Positions 9,213 through 17,488 are shown, counted from the first letter of the stretch. The stretch: DNA of 64,000 nt from UBA5018 sp947463165 (GCA_943371245.1 CALRTY020000009.1:53074-117073); one strand, 5' to 3'. Notes: generated from the sequence alone by a model not told the origin. Numbers and translations: made by a program.

Positions 9213-10376
9213 GTGGAGATTCAGCTCGGCCGTTCCCGAACCGTTCGCCGCGCCTACGGCATCGATGAGATCGCCCTGGTTCCCGGAGGTCGCACCGTCG
9301 ACCCAGCCGTCACCGACAGCAGCTGGAGCCTAGGGGGCATCAACCGTGAGATCCCGATCATCGCCAGCGCCATGGACGGGGTGGTGGATGTGGCCATGGC
9401 TGTGGAACTGAGCCGGCTGGGTGCCCTGGGCGTGCTGAACCTGGAGGGGGTGCAGTGCCGCTACGAGGATCCCAACCCGATCCTCGATCGCATCGCTTCT
9501 GTGGGCAAACAGGAGTTTGTGCCTCTGATGCAGGAGCTCTACAGCCAACCGGTGCGAGAGGACCTAATCCGGCTTCGCATCGGCGAAATCAAGGCCAAGG
9601 GGGGCATTGCCGCCGTTAGTGCCACGCCGATGGCGGCCTTGAGGTTCGGCCAGGCGATCGCGGAGGCCGGCGCCGATCTGTTCTTCGTGCAGGCCACTGT
9701 GGTGAGCACCGAGCACATCGGCCCCGCCGGCCAGGAAAGTCTCAATTTGGAGACCCTCTGCCGCGAGATGGGCGTGCCGGTGGTGATTGGTAATTGCGTC
9801 ACCTATGAAGTGGCTCTGAAGCTGATGCGCGCCGGCGCCGCCGGCCTGATGGTGGGTATTGGCCCAGGCGCCGCCTGCACCAGCCGCGGCGTTCTCGGCA
9901 TCGGCATCCCCCAAGCCACCGCCGTTGCCGACTGCGCAGCGGCCCGTGATGACTACGAAAAAGAGAGTGGCAACTACGTGCCTGTGATCGCCGATGGTGG
10001 CATTGTTACCGGAGGCGACATCTGCAAGTGCCTGGCCTGTGGCGCCGACGCCGTGATGATCGGTTCGCCGATCGCTCGTGCCGCCGAGGCCCCTGGACGA
10101 GGCTTCCACTGGGGCATGGCCACCCCCAGCCCGGTGCTGCCCCGCGGCACCCGCATCCAGGTGGGCACCACCGGCAGCCTGGAGAAGATCCTGCGCGGAC
10201 CGGCCAGCCTCGATGACGGTACCCAGAACCTGTTGGGCTGCATCAGGACCTCCATGGGCACCCTGGGGGCCAAAAACCTGAAGGAGATGCAAGCGGTGGA
10301 GGTGGTTGTGGCCCCGTCGCTGCTCACCGAGGGCAAGGTTTATCAGAAGGCCCAGCAATTGGGCATGGGCAAATAG
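9213..10376 (+). CDS. guaB3: GuaB3 family IMP dehydrogenase-related protein
   Basis: A 387-residue TIM-barrel protein of the IMPDH/GMP reductase superfamily, without CBS domains. The phosphate-binding VIADGGIVTGGDICK and the catalytic loop GIGPGAACTSRGVLG with its Cys are present. GuaB3 proteins form their own branch, with IMP dehydrogenase activity reported in some members. The GTG at 9213 is preceded by an AGG ribosome site. It sits directly upstream of Yfr1 and trxA, a gene order I recall from picocyanobacteria. Confidence 0.9.
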   Translation: MEIQLGRSRTVRRAYGIDEIALVPGGRTVDPAVTDSSWSLGGINREIPIIASAMDGVVDVAMAVELSRLGALGVLNLEGVQCRYEDPNPILDRIASVGKQEFVPLMQELYSQPVREDLIRLRIGEIKAKGGIAAVSATPMAALRFGQAIAEAGADLFFVQATVVSTEHIGPAGQESLNLETLCREMGVPVVIGNCVTYEVALKLMRAGAAGLMVGIGPGAACTSRGVLGIGIPQATAVADCAAARDDYEKESGNYVPVIADGGIVTGGDICKCLACGADAVMIGSPIARAAEAPGRGFHWGMATPSPVLPRGTRIQVGTTGSLEKILRGPASLDDGTQNLLGCIRTSMGTLGAKNLKEMQAVEVVVAPSLLTEGKVYQKAQQLGMGK

Positions 10377-10395
10377 GGCCTGCCACCAGCAGCCC

Positions 10396-10401
10396 TATCC
10401 T
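10396..10401 (+). promoter_or_regulatory. Probable -10 element of the Yfr1 promoter
   Basis: TATCCT ends five bases before the first base of the Yfr1 5' stem, the normal distance from a -10 box to a start site. No clear -35 box is seen, as is common in cyanobacteria. Confidence 0.45.
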
Positions 10402-10406
10402 GACTG

Positions 10407-10470
10407 GTGTGGGGGCTACGGCTCACACACTCCTCACACCCTCCAGCCCGGTGTTCCCGGGCCTTTTGTC
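10407..10470 (+). ncRNA. yfr1: Yfr1 small regulatory RNA
   Basis: Yfr1 is a short cyanobacterial antisense-type RNA that binds porin and other mRNAs through an unpaired ACUCCUCACAC motif. That 11-nt motif is exact at 10429-10439. It is flanked by a 5' hairpin (GTGTG 10407-10411 paired with CACAC 10424-10428, loop with GGGGGCTACGGCT) and by a 3' terminator hairpin (GCCCGG 10446-10451, loop TGTTC, CCGGGC 10457-10462, then CTTTTGTC). Size, structure and the guaB-trxA location all match the Yfr1 described from Prochlorococcus and Synechococcus. Confidence 0.9.
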
Positions 10471-10489
10471 TTTTGCAACGCTTGGCTGC

Positions 10490-10510
10490 AGCAGGCTTTT
10501 GAGGCCTGCT
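10490..10510. promoter_or_regulatory. Inverted repeat upstream of trxA, possible operator
   Basis: AGCAGGC (10490-10496) and GCCTGCT (10504-10510) form a perfect 7-bp dyad, just before a -10-like TAGATT (10519-10524) and 38 bp before the trxA ATG. It could be a protein-binding site or a leader hairpin; no known regulator box is recognised. Confidence 0.35.
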
Positions 10511-10548
10511 CCCCTTGCTAGATTGTTCCCAAAGCGATCCACTTCAGG

Positions 10549-10875
10549 ATGTCCTCAGTCGCAGCCGTCACCGATGCCAGCTTTGAAGAGCAAGTGCTGA
10601 CAAGCACTGTACCTGTATTGGTTGACTTCTGGGCGCCCTGGTGTGGTCCCTGCCGCATGGTTGGGCCAATTGTAGATGAGATCGCCAATGAACTTAAGGA
10701 TGTGATCAAAGTCTACAAGATGAACACTGATGAAAATCCTAAAATTGCCAACGAATATGCCATACGCAGTATTCCTACTTTGATGCTTTTTGTCGGCGGC
10801 GCAAAAGTAGATACAGTTGTTGGTGCTGTTCCCAAGCAAACCTTGATGAGCACAATTAACAAGCATCTTGCTTGA
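10549..10875 (+). CDS. trxA: Thioredoxin
   Basis: A 108-residue classical thioredoxin. The redox motif WCGPC has its cysteines at residues 32 and 35, within VLVDFWAPWCGPCRM; the cis-proline is in RSIPTLMLF. It reduces protein disulfides in the cytosol, receiving electrons from ferredoxin- or NADPH-thioredoxin reductase. ATG 10549 is preceded by AGG. The codon use is more AT-rich than neighbouring genes. It is followed by a clear terminator, so it forms a single-gene unit downstream of Yfr1. Confidence 0.96.
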   Translation: MSSVAAVTDASFEEQVLTSTVPVLVDFWAPWCGPCRMVGPIVDEIANELKDVIKVYKMNTDENPKIANEYAIRSIPTLMLFVGGAKVDTVVGAVPKQTLMSTINKHLA

Positions 10876-10910
10876 GTGAATACTATAAAATTCGGTTTTT
10901 AAATCGCACC

Positions 10911-10957
10911 TAGCCTCGCTAATTTGCATTTTTGCATTAGTATAGGCTAGTTTTTTT
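10911..10957 (+). terminator. Rho-independent terminator of trxA
   Basis: TAGCC...GCTAAT.TGCA, loop TTTT, TGCATTAG...GGCTA forms a long interrupted stem followed by GTTTTTTT, 36 bp after the trxA stop. Confidence 0.8.
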
Positions 10958-10960
10958 AAT

Positions 10961-11068
10961 GCCACCTCGAAATAGATCAAATATCATTCATGCCCTTCTG
11001 GAGTAGCGTTGCAGCAACTGACCTACCCCTCGTTTAGGCGAGCGAAATGGGCGATTATTTGAGGTGAT
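10961..11068. repeat. Dispersed MITE-like repeat, copy A
   Basis: Begins GCCACCTCGAAATAGATCAAAT and ends GAATGGGCGATT-like AAATGGGCGATTATTTGAGG, with GTAGCGTTGCAGCAAC in the middle. It shares ends and internal blocks with seven other copies in the window. Confidence 0.7.
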
Positions 11069-11396
11069 CTTTTTGTTTTGGATATGAATCTAGTCTTTAA
11101 CTTACTGGATTTAACTGATATACAGATTTTTTTATGTGATGCGAACGAGTAATAATTGTTACATTTTTTATTGCAGGTGCTTTTATTGTTTTTGCTCTTA
11201 TCAAAGACAACTGAATTACTTGCCTGATTGATTTAAGTGAGCAAATTAGCTCTGCGCTGCATTCCTGTGTATCCGACAATTCCTCGTTTATCGGGGAGTT
11301 AATATTTCAGCAAACCCTAGTAAGCAATTGGTAGACACCAATAAAGTCTTCATCGTGCGTCTCATAATTATTATTTTTCTTTCTGATTTTTTATAA
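11069..11396. other. AT-rich intergenic DNA without a gene
   Basis: This stretch between two dispersed repeats is markedly AT-rich against the rest of the window. I see no credible gene. A short hairpin (TCCTCG, loop TTTAT, CGGGGA at 11281-11297) lacks a T-run and is not convincing as a terminator. Confidence 0.5.
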
Positions 11397-11501
11397 GGGC
11401 ATCTCAAAAAATCCCAGATCTCACCGGTCTCGTGACATGAGATTGTGGCGACATGCTTGCCTTTGACTCGCAAAAGCCGAATGGGAATTTTCGAGGCGCC
11501 C
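11397..11501. repeat. Dispersed MITE-like repeat, copy B
   Basis: Starts GGGCATCTCAAAAAATCCCA and ends ATTTTCGAGGCGCCC, so its two ends are imperfect inverted repeats. The internal GATCTCACCGGTCT and CTCGCAAAAGCCGAATGGG blocks match the other copies. Confidence 0.75.
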
Positions 11502-11886
11502 ACAAGTAAATCAGCTCGGCAATTGACGGCAAGGTAAAATATTTATTTCCTCTGTAATCATGGCTTCGTATTATGTGGAAAAGTGGCCTGCCCCCAAGCA
11601 GCTCTGATAAGCATTGAGCAACAATGGAGGCAAATCAGACAGAAGCAAAGCCCTAGGAAGCTGGCGGCCTTCACCAGTCAACCTCGATGTGAGGTATTGC
11701 TAACATTGTTTGCCAACTTGTGTTTTGGGCGAAGCTTTTGTGGAAAGGGCATTCACGACAGCTTTTAAAGTGTTGTAATGCTCACAAAAAATTTAAGCGT
11801 GTAACAGAAGCCACACGGAAACCACGCCCAGGTCGCTCTGTTGTTCACACTTGGAAGAGTGTTTCTAGTGACAGTTGAAGGGACCT
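11502..11886. other. Leader region of gnd, no gene recognised
   Basis: No protein or RNA gene is convincing here. A 61-codon reading frame at 11583-11768 has no recognisable features and ordinary intergenic composition. The region presumably holds the gnd promoter and untranslated leader. Confidence 0.45.
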
Positions 11887-13305
11887 ATGGGCAAGGCGCA
11901 TTTCGGCCTGATCGGTTTGGGCGTAATGGGGGAAAACCTTGTGCTCAACGCCGAGCGCAATGGCTATTCAAGTGTTGTTTATAACCGCACCCCAGCCAAA
12001 ACGGCCGCTTTCCTGGCGGGCCCTGGAGCGGGAAAGCAGATCATTGGCGCAAATACCCTGGAGGAATTTGTGGATGCCCTGGAGCGGCCGCGCCGAATCC
12101 TGGTGATGGTAAAGGCTGGTCAGCCCATCGACGACATGATCAGCCAGCTATCGCCTTTGCTGGAGGAGGGAGATCTGCTGATTGATGGCGGCAATTCCCT
12201 CTATACAGATACCGAGCGCCGGGTGGCGGATCTGGAAAGTCGTAGTTTCGGTTTCATTGGCATGGGCGTCAGTGGCGGCGCCAAGGGTGCCCTGGAGGGT
12301 CCCAGCATGATGCCCGGCGGCACTCGCGCCGCCTATGAGGCCATTGAACCTTTGTTGCGCAAGATGGCAGCCCAGGTGGATGACGGGCCCTGCGTCACCT
12401 ACATCGGCCCCGGTGGAGCCGGCCACTTCGTCAAAACAGTGCACAATGGCATTGAATATGGCATTCAACAGATATTGTCCGAGGCCTATGACTTAATGAA
12501 GCGCGCAGGTGGATTAACTGGTGATCAGATGGCAGATGTACTAAAAAATTGGAATACCACGGAGGAACTAAGCTCCTTTTTGGTGGAGATCACTGAAATC
12601 TGCCTGCGCACCAAGGACCCGGAAACCGGTTCAGATTTGGTGGAGCTGATTGTCGATGCCGCCGGTCAGAAGGGCACTGGACTCTGGACAGTGGTCAGCG
12701 CCCTCCAGATGGGGGTGGCGGTACCCACTATCTACGCCGCCCTCAATGCCCGGGTGTTGAGCTCCATGCGCCAGGAGCGCCTGGCAGCTGCCGCCGTTCT
12801 CAAGGCGCCCGAGAGCCATCCGATCGATTTGGGCAAGGCCGCTGATGCCATGGCTCCCCTGTTCGATGCCTGTGTGTTGGCGGCCATCGCCAGCTACGCC
12901 CAGGGCATGGCTCTGCTGCAGGAAGCTTCAATTCTGCATAATTACAACCTGGACATGTCGGCCATTGGCCAGATTTGGAAAGGTGGTTGCATCATCCGTG
13001 CCCGCCTGCTGCAGCGCATTCAGGATGCATATACCAATAATTCACAGTTGGACAACTTGATGCTAGATCCCTGGTTTGCGGATCAAATAAACCGCCGCTT
13101 GCCTGGTCTGCGCCAAGTGGTGGCTGGTGGCGCCCTTACTGGCATACCGCTCCCCTGCCTCAGCAGTTCCTTAGATTATATTGATAGTTATCGCTCCGCA
13201 CGCCTGCCCCAGAACCTGCTGCAAGCCATGCGCGACTGTTTTGGAGCCCACACCTACGAGCGCCTCGATCAACCCGGCAGTTTCCACACAGAATGGCTTG
13301 ATTGA
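11887..13305 (+). CDS. gnd: 6-phosphogluconate dehydrogenase, decarboxylating
   Basis: A 472-residue enzyme that oxidises 6-phosphogluconate to ribulose 5-phosphate with NADP+, in the oxidative pentose phosphate pathway that supplies NADPH in the dark. The Rossmann motif FGLIGLGVMGENL is at residues 5-17; substrate and catalytic segments FIGMGVSGGAKGALEGPSMM and GPGGAGHFVKTVHNGIEYG (catalytic Lys and Glu) are intact, as is KGTGLWT. ATG 11887 was chosen with GAAGGGA upstream rather than the in-frame TTG at 11875. The next gene in the pathway order, pgl, follows after a repeat tract. Confidence 0.96.
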   Translation: MGKAHFGLIGLGVMGENLVLNAERNGYSSVVYNRTPAKTAAFLAGPGAGKQIIGANTLEEFVDALERPRRILVMVKAGQPIDDMISQLSPLLEEGDLLIDGGNSLYTDTERRVADLESRSFGFIGMGVSGGAKGALEGPSMMPGGTRAAYEAIEPLLRKMAAQVDDGPCVTYIGPGGAGHFVKTVHNGIEYGIQQILSEAYDLMKRAGGLTGDQMADVLKNWNTTEELSSFLVEITEICLRTKDPETGSDLVELIVDAAGQKGTGLWTVVSALQMGVAVPTIYAALNARVLSSMRQERLAAAAVLKAPESHPIDLGKAADAMAPLFDACVLAAIASYAQGMALLQEASILHNYNLDMSAIGQIWKGGCIIRARLLQRIQDAYTNNSQLDNLMLDPWFADQINRRLPGLRQVVAGGALTGIPLPCLSSSLDYIDSYRSARLPQNLLQAMRDCFGAHTYERLDQPGSFHTEWLD

Positions 13306-13357
13306 TCAATTTCTCCATGCCGGTTTGCCATGGGGCAATTGAGTAATTATTAATTAC

Positions 13358-13556
13358 CCATGGCAAATTTAGAATTAGTAGTGGCCGGCTTAGTAGTGGC
13401 CAACTTGGCAATGAACGGCTTGGCAATGGTAAATCAAGTAGTGGCAGCCTTGAGAATGAATAATATGTTAATAAGGAATCTGGCAATCACAACTTTAGTG
13501 GTTGGAAATTTAATAACACAAAATTTAGCAATTAACAATTCAGCAATGATTGATTA
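13358..13556 (+). repeat. 15-nt tandem repeat with pentapeptide-like reading frame
   Basis: About 13 degenerate copies of a 15-nt unit (TTAGTAGTGGCCAAC, TTGGCAATGAACGGC and similar). From ATG 13360 one frame stays open for 65 codons and reads as pentapeptides (VANLA MNGLA ... IRNLA ITTLV VGNLI TQNLA), resembling A(N/D)LXX pentapeptide repeat proteins. No ribosome site is obvious, and similar repeats elsewhere are non-coding, so translation is doubtful. Confidence 0.65.
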
Positions 13557-13605
13557 ATGAAAGAAGTAATTTGTGGTTTTCAATTCGGTGATGGGGGATT
13601 TGGCA

Positions 13606-14358
13606 ATGGGCGCTGAACATGTTTCCTATCGCTTGGAGGTGGCCGTCGATGCCGAGCAGCTGGCTCGCCGGGCCGCTGAGCGGATCGCCGTGGCCATTGA
13701 TCTGGCCCTTGAGCAAAGGGAGCGGGCCCAGATCGCCCTGGCGGGTGGTTCAACGCCGGCGGCGGCCTACCGGCTACTGGGGCAGCAACACCTGCCCTGG
13801 CAGAGGGTGGATGTGTTGCTAGGTGATGAGCGTTGGGTGAGCGCCACTGATCCCTCCAGCAACGCCCTCATGCTCAGCGAAACCCTGCTGGCCCAGGAGC
13901 CAGGGCGGCAGGCATGTTTTCATCCGGTGCCCACCGCTGCGGACAGCCCGGCAGCCTCTGCCCATCTCTATGAACAGCAATTGGGTCAGCTATGTAGCGG
14001 CGAACCACCGGTATTCGACCTGATCTTGCTGGGCCTTGGCGACGATGGCCACACGGCTTCCCTGTTTCCAGGCACAGAAGCGCCGGCCGTCAACGATCGC
14101 TGGGTAACGGTCGGAACAGGTAAGGGGCTGGAGCGGATCACGCTCACCGCTCCAGTGCTGTCTGCCGCTCGCCAGGTGGTGTTTCTGGTCAGCGGCGCTG
14201 GCAAGCGCCAGGCCCTGGCAAGACTGTTCGATCCCAGTGAGTCGCCAGAACGTACGCCAGCCAAATTGGTGCAACCGCAGAGCACAGTGCTGGTGTTGGC
14301 GGACTTGGCTGCCACAGAGGGACTTGCCGCCGCAGAGGGACTGGCTGCGCCAGGCTGA
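13606..14358 (+). CDS. pgl: 6-phosphogluconolactonase
   Basis: A 250-residue enzyme that hydrolyses 6-phosphogluconolactone to 6-phosphogluconate, the step before Gnd. The family motifs ALAGGSTPAAAYRLL, VLLGDERWV and LLGLGDDGHTASLFPG are present. ATG 13606 fits the family N-terminus; in-frame GTG 13573 and ATG 13591 lie in the repeat-derived leader. The last residues (ATEGLAAAEGLAAPG) are an 18-nt repeat added to the C-terminus. It lies downstream of gnd and probably shares its regulation, though a repeat-filled 300 bp gap separates them. Confidence 0.93.
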   Translation: MGAEHVSYRLEVAVDAEQLARRAAERIAVAIDLALEQRERAQIALAGGSTPAAAYRLLGQQHLPWQRVDVLLGDERWVSATDPSSNALMLSETLLAQEPGRQACFHPVPTAADSPAASAHLYEQQLGQLCSGEPPVFDLILLGLGDDGHTASLFPGTEAPAVNDRWVTVGTGKGLERITLTAPVLSAARQVVFLVSGAGKRQALARLFDPSESPERTPAKLVQPQSTVLVLADLAATEGLAAAEGLAAPG

Positions 14359-14399
14359 ACTACATAAATCACCCAGCGGCTGATCTCGCGCCGCCAGCC

Positions 14400-15020
14400 A
14401 TGCCCTTTGATGCGCCTCCCCCTCCGCCAGCCCCATCAGCAATTGCCAATCAAACTGCCGGCATGACAACGTCTGCTTCCTTGCTCCTGTTCTCTGGCGA
14501 TGGCTTCTCGGGCTGGTCTGCCCTGAACGACACGATCATGGGGGGGCGCAGCTCCGGCAGCTGCAGCGCCGGTTCCGCTGGCCTGCTGATGGAATCTGAG
14601 GTGGTGGAGGAAGGAGGTGGCTTTGTGAGCTGTCGCTCGCCCGAATACGCCCCTCCCCTCGATCTCTCCGCCTATGGCGCCCTGGAATTTGAGTTGGAGG
14701 GAGATGGGCGTCGCTACAAGCTCGCCATCGCCTGCGGCGACCGGGTAACCGGTGCCGCTGAACTAATTCCTGGCGGCCTGCGCTGGGTGGCTGAATTCTC
14801 CACCCAGCCCAGCGGCATCAGCCGCATCCAGATCCCCTTCTCTCGGCTCACGGCCAGCGTGCGGGCCCGCCCCCTGGGCCTACCTTTGTGCTTTGATGCC
14901 CGGCGGATCAGCCGCCTGCAGCTGCTCCATTCCAAATTCAATGACAGCGGTGGCCTCAACCCCGGCTTCCGGGCCGGTCCGCTGCGGTTGGTGGTGCGAG
15001 CGATACGTGCAATTCCCTGA
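14400..15020 (+). CDS. CIA30 family protein
   Basis: A 206-residue protein with a CIA30 (complex I intermediate-associated protein 30 / NDUFAF1-like) galactose-binding-like fold: LLFSGDGFSGWSALNDTIMGGRSSG near the N-terminus, then GGFVSCRS, LEFELEGDGRRYKL and the C-terminal ISRLQLLHSKF. In cyanobacteria its role is unknown; assembly of NDH-1 or another complex is only an inference. ATG 14463 is an alternative start that removes a Pro-rich leader. The 3' end overlaps the next gene by 14 nt, suggesting cotranslation. Confidence 0.82.
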   Translation: MPFDAPPPPPAPSAIANQTAGMTTSASLLLFSGDGFSGWSALNDTIMGGRSSGSCSAGSAGLLMESEVVEEGGGFVSCRSPEYAPPLDLSAYGALEFELEGDGRRYKLAIACGDRVTGAAELIPGGLRWVAEFSTQPSGISRIQIPFSRLTASVRARPLGLPLCFDARRISRLQLLHSKFNDSGGLNPGFRAGPLRLVVRAIRAIP

Positions 15021-15501
15021 TCCCGAGCCCGCTGGCCTGCCCCCCTTTGATGCCCATCAAACCAGTGAGGCTGGGTTAGTTAGTGATGCTGACTTGAATG
15101 AGACTGGCCTAGCCAGTGAGATTGGTTTAGATCTGTTAAGTCTTTTCGATGGCTTATTGCAGCAACTGGCGGCGGCGGCGGAGCTTTGCCTCAAACCCCT
15201 GCGCTATGGGGCCCGCTATATCGATCAACCAGTCGCTGGCAGTTTCGACTGCTGCGTGCAACTAGAAGCCCGCGATCCAGCGGGCGAACGCCAGGGGGCA
15301 GCTGACTTAGAGCTGGAGATCTACCGCAGTGGTAGCAGCTTGAATCTGATGCTCAGCCGGCCCCACCAACCCCTGGCACCGCTGCTCTGGCATGGTCAAC
15401 ACCCGGTATGGATGGATGCCAACAGCGGAGAGCGCTGTGAGCGCCCCCCCGACGGCGTCCCCCTGGAAGCCCTGGCCCGCCGGGTCAGGGCCCTGCTGTA
15501 A
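15007..15501 (+). CDS. Conserved hypothetical protein
   Basis: A protein of about 164 residues from GTG 15007, overlapping the CIA30 gene by 14 nt. The core (LLQQLAAAAELCLKPLRYGARYI, then FDCCVQLEARDPAGERQGAADLELEIYRSG) looks like a small alpha/beta domain that I do not recognise. The N-terminal SEAGL VSDAD LNETG LASEI GLDLL stretch has a 15-nt periodicity and is probably a repeat insertion. No signal peptide or membrane segment is seen. Its position suggests a function linked to the CIA30 protein. Confidence 0.65.
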   Translation: MQFPDPEPAGLPPFDAHQTSEAGLVSDADLNETGLASEIGLDLLSLFDGLLQQLAAAAELCLKPLRYGARYIDQPVAGSFDCCVQLEARDPAGERQGAADLELEIYRSGSSLNLMLSRPHQPLAPLLWHGQHPVWMDANSGERCERPPDGVPLEALARRVRALL

Positions 15502-15567
15502 GCAACCCTGACCATTTGCTTGGTTTGTTTAGCTGGCTATAAATAAAAGCTGGCTTTGCCAGTGTTT

Positions 15568-16137
15568 TCAGCCTTCGAAGGCCAGGCGCGGTGCGCTGAC
15601 ACCTGCACAGTCAGCTCCTTGGAGATAGGCGAGCATCGTGTCTGCATCGGAAACCTCAAAGGGATCCACGGGGCAGTTGTCACCAAATTGTTCTTCGATG
15701 AAGGTTTTTTCGATGCTGCCATCATTGATCAGCATCGAGTAGCGCCAGGAACGCATCCCAAAGCCAAGATTGCTCTTGTCAACTAGCATTCCCATCTTGC
15801 GGGTAAATTCACCGTTGCCATCCGGCAGCAAAAATACATTTTTTGCCCCCACATGCTTGCCCCACTGAAACATCACAAACGCGTCGTTTACTGATACACA
15901 GATGATTTGATCTACGCCTAGGGCTTGGAACTCTTCGTGCAGTTCCTCATAGCGCGGCAAGTGGTTTGATGAGCAGGTGGGGGTGAAGGCGCCGGGCAGG
16001 GAAAAGAGCACCACCTTCTTGCCATTGAAGATCTCATCACTGGTGAGGTCCTGCCAGCGGAAGGGGTTTGGACCCGGCACGCTTTCATCGCGCACGCGGG
16101 TCTTGAAGGTCACGGCCGGAACGCGATTGGTGAGCAT
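15568..16137 (-). CDS. Peroxiredoxin, Prx5/type II
   Basis: A 189-residue atypical 2-Cys or 1-Cys peroxiredoxin that reduces hydrogen peroxide and alkyl hydroperoxides with thiol donors. The peroxidatic Cys is at about residue 55 in the signature LPGAFTPTCSSNHLP; ICVSVNDAFVMFQW and the Arg in GFGMRSWRYSM complete the active site. The ATG at 16137 gives the usual N-terminus; upstream codons to 16203 are unlike the family. It converges on the preceding operon. Confidence 0.93.
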   Translation of the reverse strand: MLTNRVPAVTFKTRVRDESVPGPNPFRWQDLTSDEIFNGKKVVLFSLPGAFTPTCSSNHLPRYEELHEEFQALGVDQIICVSVNDAFVMFQWGKHVGAKNVFLLPDGNGEFTRKMGMLVDKSNLGFGMRSWRYSMLINDGSIEKTFIEEQFGDNCPVDPFEVSDADTMLAYLQGADCAGVSAPRLAFEG

Positions 16138-16284
16138 GGTTTGGGTCTCAGGAACTGGAATCAATGCTGCAGCCGGCCAGGCCAATGGGCCCGACCAGGG
16201 CAACGGATCCAGCTTAAGTCATAGTGACTCCGACTTGCAATAAGTAGACCTGGTGGCTGCGCTGCGATGGCCCCTGCTGTTCGG

Positions 16285-16425
16285 CTGCTGCTGCCATTGA
16301 CCTGGCCTTGGCTTTTGTTGGCCCTCGAGGGCTTGGTGCACTGGAATGATGGGCCTGGCTTGCTTGGTGCGTTGGAATTGATGGGCCTGCTCCTGGGCTT
16401 GCCGGATTTGAATGGCCTGGCTTGC
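16285..16425. repeat. Degenerate 15-18 nt repeat before the dipeptidase gene
   Basis: Units built on TTGGTGCGTTGGAATTGATGGGCCTG repeat imperfectly. The frame is open and in phase with the downstream gene, giving a spurious Leu/Gly-rich N-terminal extension (LVHWN DGPGL LGALE LMGLL), which I exclude from that gene. Confidence 0.55.
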
Positions 16426-16434
16426 TGGAGCTGC

Positions 16435-17289
16435 ATGCGTCCCTGGAGTTCGATTCCGATTCGAGATTGCGCTGAGCCCCTCTGCGATTTACCCCCCCAG
16501 CTCTGGCGTCTCCAACCCCATCCCTATGTCCTGCTCGGTGCCCCCTATGGCCCCCAGGGCAGTCCCTTTCGGTTGCGTTATGGGGTGATCGAACGGCTGC
16601 TGCTGGCCCAGGCCCACCTGCAACGGCAGGCGGCACACTGGCGATTGGCGATTTTTGATGGCTGGAGGCCTCTGGCCGTGCAGAGTTTCATGGTGGAGCA
16701 CACCATTGCTGAACTCTGCGCCGCCCGGCAGCTGGATCGCCATCTGCCTGCTGTGGCCTCGGCTTGTGCAGCTGCCTCAACGGATACTGTGTCCTCAACA
16801 GATACTGTCGCCTCGACGGATACTGTCGCCTCGACGGATAGAGGGGCCTCAACTGATGCAGGGGCCTTAGAGCATTCTGTAGATCTAGAGCATTCAGCGG
16901 CCTTAGAGCAGGTGATCGCCGATGTAGGCCGGTTCTGGGCCACTCCCAGTGACGATCCAGCCACGCCACCCCCCCACAGCACTGGTGCTGCCGTGGATCT
17001 CAGCTTGGCTGACGCCGCTGGTAAGCCGCTGGCCATGGGATCGCCCATCGATGCCATCGGTGCCGTATCCGAACCCAATCATTTCGCTGCAGTTGCCGCC
17101 GCCTGCAGCGATTCGGCTGAACGCCTGCAGGCTTTGGAGTGGCACCGGCGACGCCAATTGCTGGCCGCAGCCATGAAGGAGGCTGGTTTTGAGCAACACC
17201 CGAATGAGTGGTGGCACTTCAGCTGGGGCGATCAAATGTGGGCCTGGCGCAGTGGCAGTGCCCAAGCTCACTACGGCCGCACTTTTTGA
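16435..17289 (+). CDS. D-alanyl-D-alanine dipeptidase, VanX/DdpX type (M15D)
   Basis: A 284-residue zinc dipeptidase that splits D-Ala-D-Ala, probably in peptidoglycan recycling. Zinc ligands are in HSTGAAVDLSL (His and Asp) and EWWHFSW (His); the catalytic Glu precedes the WWH. RLAIFDGWRPLAVQ supplies the conserved Arg. Between two catalytic blocks is an inserted loop of hexapeptide repeats (DTVSST, DTVAST, DTVAST, DRGAST) encoded by an 18-nt tandem repeat. ATG 16435 was chosen because MRPWSSIPIRDC is the family-like N-terminus. A longer frame from 16267 exists. Confidence 0.83.
   Translation: MRPWSSIPIRDCAEPLCDLPPQLWRLQPHPYVLLGAPYGPQGSPFRLRYGVIERLLLAQAHLQRQAAHWRLAIFDGWRPLAVQSFMVEHTIAELCAARQLDRHLPAVASACAAASTDTVSSTDTVASTDTVASTDRGASTDAGALEHSVDLEHSAALEQVIADVGRFWATPSDDPATPPPHSTGAAVDLSLADAAGKPLAMGSPIDAIGAVSEPNHFAAVAAACSDSAERLQALEWHRRRQLLAAAMKEAGFEQHPNEWWHFSWGDQMWAWRSGSAQAHYGRTF
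16778..16912. repeat. 18-nt tandem repeat inside the dipeptidase gene
   Basis: Four to five copies of GATACTGTCGCCTCGACG-like units, followed by looser GAGCATTCTGTAGATCTA units, all in frame. They encode the Ser/Thr/Asp-rich insertion of the dipeptidase. Confidence 0.8.
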
Positions 17290-17460
17290 TGATCATCGTC
17301 GAACATCACAGTCTCCCAGTCTGCTGCCAGCGGCTCTAAGGGAACTGCAGGAAAGGCCGCCAAAAGCTGAGATGCCAGGTTTAGCATCCTTAGGCCTGCC
17401 AGGACTGCCCATAACTGGGCGAGGGAGACTGGGCAGTTTGAATTTATTCTATCCAATAAA

Positions 17461-17488
17461 AAAGCCGTTCCATGATTGGAACGGCTTT
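17461..17488 (-). terminator. Terminator of the RNA-binding protein gene
   Basis: AAAGCCGTTCC and GGAACGGCTTT form a perfect 11-bp stem with loop ATGATT. On the minus strand it is followed by a T-rich run (TTTTTTATTGG), 55 bp after the rbp stop. Confidence 0.85.

Noticed and set aside
11281..11297. Hairpin TCCTCG/CGGGGA as a small RNA terminator
   Set aside because: Short stem with a wobble and no T-run; no matching small RNA body.
11583..11768. 61-codon open frame upstream of gnd
   Set aside because: No ribosome site, no protein-like pattern, intergenic composition.
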